Positions 12,214 through 24,075 of a stretch of DNA of 64,000 nt are shown one piece after another. The DNA comes from Aphis gossypii (taxonomy: Eukaryota; Arthropoda; Insecta; Hemiptera; Aphididae): assembly GCF_020184175.1 (NCBI RefSeq), contig NC_065532.1, positions 18,538,001-18,602,000 of the forward strand, in the 5' to 3' direction. A program made the translations under genes and the position numbers. The notes beneath the pieces are model-generated. The model saw only the letters and a program-made list of their open reading frames with translations. It ran no database searches and was not told the origin of the DNA. Numbering within the stretch: the stretch's first letter is position 1; each line of letters opens with the position of its first letter.

Positions 12214-15200
12214 ATTTTTTGTGTACAATGACAAATCATTGAATTCAAATTTAATAGATCTATAATAGTGACCCACTTGACTCTTAATAATAATATAAAT
12301 AAGAATTATAAACTAATATAATTTTTTTTTTTGAGAGAGAGAGAGAGGGCGGAGGGACTTAAGCTCCATAACTCCCACTTTGGATGCACCGCCATTGTGT
12401 ACTTACTACTTATACTGTATAATCATATTAGTTATTACAAATATGTTATATAAGTAAATAACTGATATTAAATGACGTAGACACAAACATCCGCATTGAT
12501 GATTTTAATCAAAATATATTTTCTAATTTCTATTCTTTTAGAGTTAAGATATAGGATATCGTTAAGTCTTATAAGTTATAAGGTAGGTATCCAAAATGTA
12601 CCTATTCGTAAACTTGATAATGATAATAACAATTAAAAATTAAAATTATAAATCCTTTATATTAAATATTATTTTATGAATTATTTATCATGGCAATTGG
12701 CAAATATTATTAAACATAAATTATTTTTGAAAATCATTTAATTTTGTATTTACGGTTATTATATGTTACCACTGTTATGACTTATCAGATTATTATTGCA
12801 ATATTTAGTATAATGTATCATAATAGAGATTAACGAAAATAAAAAAAATACGTTTTCAGCAAATTCAGTGATTACACTACATTATTTAGGTAGTATAACT
12901 TGCTGCTAATAGTATTATTACAGAATAGATTGAATCTATTTTTTGGATAATTGCACATAGTCCCATTTTTAATTTTCTTGACAAAACATGTAGAAAGAGT
13001 AAATTTTTGCTTTTTTGTTGTGTCATTAAAATTGATTATTAAAAAATCTTAAAAAATCGTCATTATTATGCTCTCTATGATATAAATTAATTATTCACTA
13101 AAGCAATTTAATCTAGTAATTTATTATACCTAGTAATATATTGTTAATGATTTTTTGAAGAATATAATATACTGGTAAATAATTACTCATGCTTAAATTT
13201 ATCAAAATCAACTGTTATATTGATTTATTATAATATAATAATAGGTATACTGTTATATTAATATGCTGTTCATAATATGGCTATTATAGTCAAGCAAAGG
13301 CCAAATTTCGATTAGTATTAAATCATAAACTTAATTTATATTATTCATATTCATGCACATTTCAGAGAATTTTTAATATTTTGTACATAAATATTAATTA
13401 CCTACAGTAAATTGAAGACATTATACATAGGTACATACTACATAGAACATACACAGTACATGCCTATTGATAAATACATTATTTTTAATAAACAAGTGCT
13501 TATCAAGTGTACCTTTATGTATTAATTATATAGCTAAAAAGGTATTACAAATATTTTATTTTTCCTATTAATTGGAGATAATTAATCAGAAACGTGTTAG
13601 GTGTTATAGTTAAAGATGACCTTGTTATATACAATATTGTTTGTAAACTATTGAGTATAAAACAAACATCTAACATACTGCAGTGCATTTAAAAATTAAT
13701 TAAAGCTATTAAATAATGTATTTATGGTTTCCAACTAATAAAACGCTGATCTATAATAACGTATAGGTTACCTATACTCTATAAGAAACAGAATAATAAT
13801 AATAGGTATCTAATATCGTTGTCGATATAGACAAATCATACCTATATGATGTATAAATCTTGATTAAAAAATATCACCCGATACCTAATAAAATTAATAA
13901 TAATTGTGTATAATACCTAATCGTAGAACGATAAATTAAATTTAAAGTTGGATAATTTCTGTGTATTATTCCTACTAATGATAGGTACTGACATCAAAAT
14001 TCTAAATTTTAACTTATAAACTATAAATTAATGTTGGCTGTATTGCACATATTTACATAATTACATTTATAATATTATGTACAAATTATAAATTAAATTT
14101 GTAGCATACGCCATTGATTTTAACCATGATTTTTTTTATTTATAAAGATACAAAAATGTACACATATTAATTATGCTATTGGTTATATTTTATTATTTTA
14201 CTTAAACGTGCATTGCGCAGTACAACTTATTTTGACCATAACCATCCATTTTAAACTAAAATACTAAACATTTTAAATACTATCACTCAAGAATGTTTAT
14301 CTTCGGAAGTAGGATCGCTAAAATTAATGAAACAAGAAAAAAATTGATATTGTAAAAATAGACGGTTTTTCAAATAAAAAGAATGTGCATACTGCATTTG
14401 TATGCGTAAAACTTAAGTAATAAAAAATTATAGCACAAATAAATGTACTATTTCTATGATATCCAAATCTAATAATAAATCATTGCTAAAATTGAGCAGA
14501 GCTTGTCTCATCCATGCTGCAGTGATAATGAGTGCTTCCAATTATTGTGAACAAATTAACTGTATAATGTAGGTATTACAGTATTATATAATGTTTACTA
14601 TTTACTGTAGCCGTATTGAGCATTATATATTACATTATAGGTATATATTTACATAATTTATCAATATTTATAAAAACAAATACAAACAATTTAAAAAGCT
14701 AAAATAATCATATTATGTAAGTAATAGCTGTCAAATATTCATAAATATTATCTGTTGCATTAAACTGCATATTTTATATAATTTATTTTTGCATGTTTTA
14801 ATGAGTTTTTTCTTTTTTTTTTTTGGATTTTGCCTATTAAAAATGAAGCTTATTTTTTTTCATCGGAAGACGATTCTAATCTCATTTTTGTAATTAGTGT
14901 TCAAATACTTCAAACAGAAGAGTGATTGTGACCTAATAGTTTTTAATTTTTCCTTCTTTTTTTGGTTGTTAGTTTGATGTCCATTATTAAAGACCTAAGA
15001 TGATTTGATAGACATTCTAAGTTGATGGTAGATAGAGTGGTGATAAAAAAACTTAAAAAAGTTTTAAGTGGGACGCATGAGACGATATATTCCATATAGC
15101 TCATTTGGTGTATTTTTAATCCCGTGGACTTTCTATTCTGTGGCTTTTTTATCCTAATACGGCCGTGTAAATATTTCAATAAAAGGTTCATGAATCATGA

Positions 15201-16119
15201 ACTGTAACACAATATTATGTATAGAGCCATAGAGGTCATATTTTGTTTAATATTTGAATATAAGTGAATTGTACCAACTACTAAGAAACGTGCAAAAAGT
15301 GACTATTATAAAAATAAACATTTTAGGTAAGAATAACATTATTATATAATATGTTCAACAACGTTTTTGTTTTATTATTAGACCCAAAACAAACTAAGTT
15401 TATGAACACATACGCGTAATTCCAATTTTGTAAATAGAAAAATATAATGTTTATGTAACTAAATATATCTAAGTACATATTGTATAGTATATGTTTTCAC
15501 AATATGATTATCATATCCAAAAGTCAAATTAAACTAAAAAACTATCTTGAATCTTGATATACTATTAATTTGATAAAAGTAATTTTAAAAGTTGTAAAAC
15601 TGCGTATTACATACTACAGTATACTATACAGTATACATGGATAATACAATGCATTTATTATGATTTTACTATACCTATACTACTATTTATTATAATAGTA
15701 CTAGCTTGTACCTAATAAGAATTTCAAAAATATTTTCATTTATTAAAGATCTGAAAATAATATAATTCCTTATAAATTAATAAGAATAATTAAATTATTT
15801 TATATTAAATAAAAATTCTAATATAAAATACTACGAAAATAGGATTATATTAAATTTTATTATTATCATTGAACACATGAAAAAAAGGTTATATAAATAA
15901 TACAATATTGTAAAAAAAATAACAGCAAAAATATACCTAATCTTTACAATGATTTATTAAAATAAAATAATTTATCATATTTTTTGAGAGTTTAACATGC
16001 ACTTTTTTGCATATTTGGCTTAATTGTAATACATATTTAAGTTATTTATTTATTATTATTTTTTATTTTTAGAATATTAAAATCACGGTCTTAATAAAGT
16101 TGTATAGTCATGGTTATTA

Positions 16120-16296
16120 TACAGTGAAACTTTCATGTAACAAACTTCCATTTAACAAAATTTTCTATTAAAGAATTATTTTTGAAAACCATGACCTTCA
16201 TTGTTAATCATGTGTTAATTCTATTTAACGAATAATTCTTCTATAATACGAATTTTTTTTTTCGTTCCCCTTGAGACTTTGTTAAATATAGAAGTA
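16120..16296. repeat. Tigger/pogo-derived miniature element
   Basis: Begins with TACAGTGAAACTTTCATGTA, the same type of terminus as the Tigger end at 25669. Its right part (cgttccccttgagactttgtt) matches the 2247-2309 remnant, but the last bases of the right terminus are lost. The flanks carry tatag(t/c)catggtta on both sides. It lies in intron 1 of the distal epoxide hydrolase copy and has no coding content. Confidence 0.5.
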
Positions 16297-17050
16297 TAGC
16301 CATGGTTAATAATTTTAAAAAATTAGGTATACTTACCGAAAATGTTCTGATAAGGTAGGTATTTGGTGATGCCAACTAATCCAACAAGATGGGAATCCAT
16401 GTAGTAAAAGGACAATTTCACCTTTAGGGTCACCACATTCAACATAATGCAATTTGACACCCTAAATAAAAAATAATAGCCGTTAGCCGTTTTTAATAAG
16501 GAATACCTAAACCTAAGGTTTGAATTAATACAATAAATTATAGATTATAAAAATACTTCATGTGCATTGTGCATTGTGCATTTAATTCATTTGAGTATTT
16601 AACATACATTAAAATAGTATTTTTAACAGAGACAAAATGCAATTTAAAATGATAGAATTTGTATTAAATAACAAAACTTTCATAACCAAAGAGACAAGGT
16701 ATTGACTTTTTTTTTAATCGTAATATTGTACAACCAAAAAATAATAACTAGGTATATAAGAAAAATAACTATTATAATTATGAAATAGACTTATCTAATT
16801 TTCACCCGAATGCGAATAAATTAAATAAACTGGCTGCATCCTATATGTACCTATTTCTTTTGACCGTTTTATTAATCATAATTTTCGGTGTTGCAGTGAA
16901 TGTGTGTATCCATGTACCTATGTATAAGTATAATTCAATATAAATATAGCCAGTAGCCACAGCTGCCCACTGCCCACAGTATAGATACGAACAACATCGT
17001 AGCACGCGTAGCAAGTGATATTCCATTAGTTTATGTAAACGTTTTGACTA

Positions 17051-17328
17051 CAGTGATATATTTACGAGGGTGGTTTTCGGGTTCAACCCCCCCCCCCCAG
17101 AACAAAAAAAAATGTACTTAATGTTAAATAAATATTTTATTACGGGTTTTCTAATAATTTAACGATGTAGATATAAAACATGTTTATGTTTATAAAACTA
17201 TCTAAGACAGTTGGGTTATTTTAGTATGGAGTATCGCTGTGTTGTCTTAATTCCAATTTGTATTACCCAGATAGGGTTTTTAAAATTTTAAAACCTCCCT
17301 CCAAAAAAATATTGAAAATACGCCACTG
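17051..17328. repeat. 278-bp CAGTG...CACTG element with poly-C tract
   Basis: The termini CAGTGATATATTTACGAGGG and (reverse complement of the right end) CAGTGGCGTATTTTC form imperfect inverted repeats. The flanks GTTTTGACTA (17041-17050) and GTTTTAAGTA (17329-17338) match 8 of 10 and are a plausible target duplication. A run of about 13 C lies near 17086. Non-coding, intronic, of the common 'CAGTGGCGTA' type. Confidence 0.45.
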
Positions 17329-17394
17329 GTTTTAAGTAAGCAATATTGAAGTACTAAATACAATATACTAAACTCTTGCCATACTACATTCTTA

Positions 17395-17560
17395 TTCTTC
17401 TCTTTTATTATTATGTAAAAATGATTGTGCGTTTGTTAGTATTCGATAATCTCCGAAACTGCTAAACTAATTGCCATCAAACTTTGCAAATATCTTTTTT
17501 GGGGTTTCTATAGCTTCGTTATCCAACTCATATAAGTTTCTATATAGGATAGGTCGCACT
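17395..17560 (+). repeat. Divergent copy of an interspersed insect repeat
   Basis: The block has the texture 'tctccgaaactgctaaacta(a)ttgccatcaaactttgc', a pattern found in many insect non-autonomous repeats. A weaker look-alike sits at 43290-43440 (aaaactacttgaccaatttt...). The family was not identified. Confidence 0.25.
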
Positions 17561-19474
17561 GGAATTTAATTTTAACATACGAAAATCATATATTTTTTAG
17601 TTTATATATAATGTAGAGTTGCCTTTAGTTGCAAAAATATAAAAAAAACATTCTTATTACACTAGTCTAAATAAATTGGACACACCATCGCATTAGAAAA
17701 TGTTTGAAATAGATTTAGATTGTTTGGTATATTTATCCAACATCAAGTCTAACGCACTACTTCCAACAATTTACTTAGGTATTTATAGGAGTAAGTTAAT
17801 ACCTAGAGTTAAACTCTTTATTTTAAATAAATTTAAGTTAAAGTATTTTTAACGAATATAAATATATATTAATATATATATTTAAGTATAGACCAATCGA
17901 GTGATTTATGAAAAAATATAATTGTATAAGTATAATTAAAACTTACAGTCAATAATTTTTTAGATTATCAGCAGCTAAAATTTAAATACATTTTTTCTAT
18001 AACATAAACTATTATAGAAACAGTCCTGACTCAAAACACCTTACGTTATGAATAATAGTCATAAAATTAGATCGATTTGTCAACATAGTCACTATAGCTG
18101 ACTAGTTGTTACTAATAACTGTAGACAACTTAACAGCATGCTATTATATGATATATAAATATATAAAATAGTATAAGCAATAAACACAGGCCCTAAAAGA
18201 ACAAGCGAGGAGTTAATCTCAGTAGACCAGACTATTTATAATATATTTGGATATTAAACTTATCAATATTAAAACTTAATATTTAAAAAAAAATTTTTCT
18301 CAAAAATACCCATATTTATATTAAAATTTAATAATATAAATAATATGATATACTGTAGTTTAGTGTTTTTTTATTTTTGTCTTATAAATTATTTTCTACT
18401 TAAAACTTTTTTTCATTCTCGATTTAAATACTTAAGGTTTGAAAATTTGATACAATAATCCTTCGAAGTGATCTTACAGCAGTAAAAAAAAAAAATCGAA
18501 AAGACACGAGAACATTTTTTTTTTTTTTTTTGATAGTGTTTTATATTCAACTTGACAGCCTTTTACTGTGTTATCTATCATGAATCGTTTTTAAAATACC
18601 TACTATGCGATTAAAAATATATAAAACGACACCAACTATCGACCAAAAAAACATTATCCGTATAGGCTTGGAAAAAACCGAAAACATAAGCTATCAAGTA
18701 TATAGGTAGTAAATCTCCAATGTGAAAAAACCACTAACAATTTATACAATATTTCCATTACTTATATATTGAATTTAACATCAATTTTTTTTTCAAAACA
18801 AGATGATTCGATTAACATTGAGAATTTAAAACTCGTTTTCATTGACATTTTTTTTCTAATGTTTAATGCGCGTGTCATGAAAAATCGGTTTAAGCGGTCG
18901 AGAGGTTTTTCGTATCAATACTATGCCACGTGTAATAGACAGTATAGGTACATTTTGGTTATGATTATAATATCAGCGCGAAAGAAAATCAAATTTTCAC
19001 GATTATTTTCTATCAGGGACCCCATCTCCCCACACTGCAGACACACATACCACCGATTTCCACCAACGAGTGTGTGTACCTATATGTAATATTACCATAT
19101 GATATATTGAAGCAATATTGCATATTATATTATAATAATGTATAATATATATTGTTTTATGTAACCTTGACTTTGACGTACGAGTGTGCACCGTAAACCG
19201 CGTCGAACAGACACGGTGGCGGACGGTCCCTGTTGAGCGCCCGGCGGCCGATGGCTTTGCCAGCCGCAGTGGCGACAGCGTCGTCGTTGGCGGCCGAGCG
19301 TTTGTGGTTCCCGTGGCCCGTGTCGTTGGACCACAGCGGCCGGACAGCCAGAGCGACCGCGTTCTTGACCATGATCCACGAACCCCAGACCACGGATAGG
19401 GAAAACATTTTCAGCGACTCGGACACCGATATGGACACCACCACGTTGTCGCGGCCTCCGTCCAGCACGGCCAT

Positions 19475-21577
19475 CGCGACGTGGACTCGAGTGGCCGCCC
19501 GAGTATATTATGTACTGTTATCTATATATAAGTACGACGACGAGTTCGCGAGCATCGCCGAAAATACGTCTGTCGACTGTATATAGGTTCACTGCAAAAA
19601 TCTCGGAGCGTACAACTATATACGAGTATAAGACCAAATCGATTATCGCGGACACAAATATACGATAATATTATACTATATATTCGTCAGTGACGTGAAA
19701 AGCGTTTTGTTATGCGATTTAAATAAAACAAATATCTCGATATATTATTTTAACACGTTAAATTATCACTGCGACGAATATTCGTGTATATAGATGCGGC
19801 GAGGCGAGCGAGTTACGTATCGTTAAAAAAAAATATATAATATGTTAGCGCGATCGCACTATTTGATGGTGTGACTACTGACCGACTGAGCAGCGGTGTG
19901 AACTGCGGCTACCGTGACTACCGTACCCGCCAGAGTGGACACCGGCGGCGATAGTAGACCAATGCTGGTTCAGCGCTTTGGTCTCGCGACGAGTGTGTGC
20001 GGCGATTGAGCGCTCGCGAATAACTACAGTGAACTGTGCATAATATAGGTGGAAGACCTAACCTACCTGCACCGATACGTACGACGATTTCAATATGATG
20101 TTTTTTTATTTAGTTTTTTTTTTTTTTTTTTAACAAAACGGACTAAACATAGAAATATGGAATTAATAAAATGATCGGTGGTATTTTATTATGACTGAAA
20201 AAATTCAATAATAATACACACGTCATACTATATATACTCGTATATTATATTATAGTGATAAAACGAAAAATAAGTAGATAATATTAATATGAACGAATAT
20301 ATAATAAAAGGGGTTGACAGACGACAGGTTTTTGCCGAACGGCAAAAGACGAACGTTCTTTATTTACATATAGAGTTAGACTAGAGTAAACAGATGATGA
20401 CGGTTTTCAGTTCGCCAAAGAACTCTCCGGACCGGCTAAATGGTATCCGGCGGACGAAAGGAATAAGACGACGTCGTTTGATTAGTCAAATCCGTCATTC
20501 TAATAAGTGGATTGTTCTTTGAATAATATTGTAGTGTTAGATACTAAAGGAAATGTAAAAACTAGAGTTTTGTCCACACGGGAATGCGGAAATGAATGCA
20601 TTACAAAAATTCAAAAACATTACCAGTAAAGCAATACATAAATTATTATTTTCTAGAAACGACAGATTAGCCTAAGTTTTTCTACAGAATAATTAGATAA
20701 GATTTAAGCATTTGAATACTGCAAGTGAATAATCATGTGAAGGTCCTTGAAAATGAAATATTTTAAATTTCAGCCTGTTGTTATAGATTTTTGATAAAAA
20801 AGGACGAAACAAAAAAATTACAAAAATAAAAATAAAACACTTATACGTATGTAAGACGAAGACAATAAATGCAGGTAATACGCCCTTTTAACAAAATCAG
20901 TTAAATTTGTATTCTATTCTATGACGTTAATGGATAATGTATGTATTTAATGTTCTTATATGTATTACATTTTTACATTATATGTACTATTATTAATTTA
21001 TTTTATAATATAATTTAGTTATTACTATTGTTATTAACCATAGAGTAAGGATATAAATAAAACTAAATATTAACTATTATAAATCAATATTGACAAAATT
21101 GAAGAACTGTGTAAATGTAGTTTAAAATAGTTTGTCGTTTAGGTAAAGAGCGAAAAGTTAGAGTAAATGTTTTTAAATTTGAATTGTGTAAAAAAAAATA
21201 ATAATACGGGTAAAGGCGAAAAATTTTAAGTTTTAAAGATTATTACATGAACTTAAAATTAAAACAAGATTATGACTAAAATATTAATCAATATATTTCA
21301 TTTAAAAATATTTGTAGACAGTTCCCATATAAAATGTATGGCTATGTATTTTAAATATATTTTATAAATTGCTGTACAAGATTTTTTTCAAGCTTCGACC
21401 CAGTAAAATTATTATCAATATAATATAACGAAAAAATATCGAAAATTGTTGAATGCCTATTAAGACTATAAGACCTGCCAATGGCGTACCTATTTAGGAT
21501 TTATTTAAGGAGGGATATATGACTGAAATAGTTTTTCTCTTTCCACTCGAAATACATAAAGATACTATCAATAATTT
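19475..21577. promoter_or_regulatory. Upstream region of the distal epoxide hydrolase, CpG-richer to about 20050
   Basis: About 19475-20050 is clearly richer in CG dinucleotides than its surroundings (gcggcgaggcgagcgagtta near 19797, and 19860-20030). It sits directly before the ATG of a minus-strand gene, as expected for a CpG-rich insect promoter and 5' UTR. A perfect TTTTGCCGAACGGCAAAA palindrome lies near 20331. From about 20500 the sequence is plain AT-rich with nothing recognised. Confidence 0.35.
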
Positions 21578-21585
21578 ATTATAAC

Positions 21586-21743
21586 CATAGGCGTCCGCAG
21601 GAATTTTTTTAGGAGAGGGCAATGTTAGGATTTGTTATACAATAAATAGTAATTTATCTGTAAATATTCAATTTAAAACATATTTTTGAAAAGCCAGGGG
21701 AAGGCAAATGCCCCAGCTTGCCCACTCCTTGCGGGCGCCGATG
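21586..21743. mobile_element. 158-bp hAT-type MITE with perfect 8-bp target duplication
   Basis: The ends CATAGGCGTCCGCAGGAA and the reverse complement of the right end, CATCGGCGCCCGCAAGGA, are imperfect inverted repeats. The element is flanked on both sides by ATTATAAC (21578-21585 and 21744-21751), an exact 8-bp duplication, the hAT hallmark. It encodes nothing. Confidence 0.75.
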
Positions 21744-21751
21744 ATTATAAC

Positions 21752-23897
21752 TTCATAGGTACGTAATATATTATACTATATATAGTGCTCGGATTTTAAA
21801 GCATAATAAGAAACAAAAAAAGCACACGATTGTTTTAAAAATGCAAAAAAGAAACATATTTATTTTTAAAAAAAGCATGACCAAAAATTAATGTGAACTA
21901 GCTATAAAAATAAATAAAAAAATTTATTTAAATTAAAAAAAGAATAATTACCATGTATTTCCTTATTTGCAATAGTGCAGAAACTGACTCTATTGTTTGA
22001 CAGAATATTTTTATACGTAGAAAACGAACTTTCTATATCCACTGAAGTGATCGGTGCATACTTCAATCAGAAGTTTCAAATTATAACACTATAACTATTA
22101 AATTTTGAAACGATCGATATCGACCATATCGATGTTGTAAGCATACTGACTGTATAGCTACTGCAGGCCATAAGTAAATCAATAATCTAGGTATACGTTT
22201 AATACATTTAATAAACAATCCGATAACGAAAACAATAACAATTCACCATTTAGTCCACATTCTGGGTTTTTACATTTATTATTAATTCATTTGGTTTTAT
22301 TATAATAGCATAATAAACATATAAAAATAAACATCTAGTACAATTTAAAAAAAGTATTTACATAAAAAAAAGCAAAATTAAATTGGTTTATTTGGAATCA
22401 GAATGACGTGAAACGAATTTATAACGAGTTAATAATTTAATATTTATCTCTTATCAAATTTCATCTAACTAATCATAACAATCTAACACGTAATCGTATC
22501 ATTAAAATTAAAAAGTGTAAAAATTGTTGACATAGAGCAAATATATTATAGCAAATTGCATTAGAATAATAATATCTACATTATCTATACTTCATAATCT
22601 CCTTGGAAAAAATGGACCAGCAACAAAACTCATATTGCAGTTAATACGTTGTCCGGGAGATATTCACTATAATGTTTATTGTTTCTATGTCCATCTTATT
22701 AGGAATAAAACAATATTTTTGTCAGTATTAGTTTAGATTTCCTACCATTCATTTTCTCGTACAAAAATAATTATTTTATGCTACTTAACAACGTTAAATA
22801 ATATCGTTCGATAATAATTTGCATAATATATTATTTCTTTTATTAAATGGTGATAGTAAAACAATTAAAATTTATTTGAGTTTGAAAATACGTAGAACGA
22901 AAACCAACACACTATCAAATGTGGAATGACAACACATTCAATGAATATGCTTTCAAAAGACTTACGTTTCAATGATGGTATTACGATCGGTGGTAATCGG
23001 TACCTAATATTTATAACGTTGTTAAAAAGTAAGATAGCAATATATATATTTTAGATTCAGAGTGAAGTGATACACATATGTATAAACCTTTATATTATTG
23101 TTTAAATAATTATGTGGTTTTGTAATATATTTTTTTTTTTATCAAAAACGAAGTAGGTATTGTAGAAATTTGAATTCCTCACTAAATATTTATATTAGTA
23201 TTTTCAAAATAAAATAAAATTTTCAAAATATTCTTGATAATTTTAAGCCATTTATAAGCATTTTAAGCGTTTCAGTTATTTTATATTATTTTTTCATTTA
23301 TATAATATTATACATTAAGTAAGTAATAACATTTTATTTGGGAGTAAAAAGCTTAAAAATTCAAGATAAAATACTTGTTAAAAGTAGTTCATAGAAAAAT
23401 TAAAAATATTGAAAATATATAATATATATAGGTCATACTATTTTAAGCGTTGTTAAAGTTAATTTTATTAACAAAATGGTTATTTAAACGGAAAATGAAA
23501 ATTATCTGTAGACTGTGGTTAATTAGTGTTACAAAAAATATTATTCATCGTGATTTGAATTTTTTCGTAACCATGTATATTATTTGTTTATTTACATTTA
23601 TTTATTTTTTTTAATAATGATTTCAATATATTAATTAGATAAGTTTTAAGCTAATGATTATACCATAAACCTATTAAAATCGTTATACTGCACGCCACGC
23701 GCCGGTATTAAATTAATTTTATAACAGCTATAGTTATTTTATATAAATATCGTTATTTAATAATATAAGGTAATTTGTTTTTTGCAATTAATACTTTAAC
23801 CTACCACGTATTACTACAAATAGAAAAATAAATTATAGTAAGCGGCTTTCCTGGTTTTATTTTTTTGTGCTTTCATCATAATGTGTACCTAATGGTT
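21752..23897. other. AT-rich intergenic stretch, no gene recognised
   Basis: Long AT-rich sequence with short homopolymer runs. No exon-like open frame, RNA gene or transposon terminus was recognised on either strand. Confidence 0.4.
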
Positions 23898-24013
23898 CTC
23901 CCCCGATGGGACCCACCTTGTCGTGGTGGGGGAGCTTGCGGACTCAGGTATTCGATATTTGAGTCTCACCAAGAGGTCCTGAGCCAGCCCTTACTTTCAC
24001 TAGTTGGGGCTGG
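23898..24013 (+). promoter_or_regulatory. GC-rich structured leader with three hairpins upstream of the orphan gene
   Basis: In an AT-rich surround, 116 bp hold three consecutive perfect stems: CCCACC/GGTGGG (23912-23917 with 23925-23930), GACTCA/TGAGTC (23941-23946 with 23960-23965) and CCAGCCC/GGGCTGG (23984-23990 with 24007-24013). An alternative 7-bp stem CTCCCCC/GGGGGAG (23898-23904 with 23928-23934) shares bases with the first, so a switch is possible. It ends 62 bp before the ATG at 24076. It could be a structured 5' UTR or the 5' end of a non-LTR retroelement, some of which carry self-cleaving ribozymes; no ribozyme fold was demonstrated. Confidence 0.55.
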
Positions 24014-24075
24014 TAAGGTTTGGGGGGAGCCTTCTAGCTATTAGTAAATCCCTCCAACCCCAAACAATTATAATT

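Larger units (their letters stand above)
7729..19474 (-). pseudogene. EPHX4-like epoxide hydrolase, distal copy, frameshifted
   Basis: Alpha/beta-hydrolase gene homologous exon by exon to the copy at 28397-33854. Exons in transcript order: 19166-19474, 16337-16461, 10845-11128, 10305-10462, 9923-10198 and 7729-7886, all with GT..AG borders. The N-terminal membrane-anchor exon, the HGFP oxyanion motif (exon 2), the GHDLGA nucleophile elbow (exon 3) and the ASHFPHQEQ catalytic His (exon 5) are all visible. Exon 3 is 284 bp against 285 bp in the intact copy. One base is missing near 10890, just after CPHP. The shifted frame then reads MSTGNTC and meets TAA in exon 4, before the cap, acid and His. 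All other splice sites and exons are intact, so the lesion is young or is an assembly indel. Intron 3 contains repeats. If the missing base is a sequencing error this would be a functional second hydrolase. Confidence 0.8.

Noticed and set aside
19184..19586. Plus-strand open frames opposite hydrolase exon 1 of the distal copy
   Set aside because: Antisense shadows; the minus-strand frame matches the paralogue and an EPHX4-like N-terminus.
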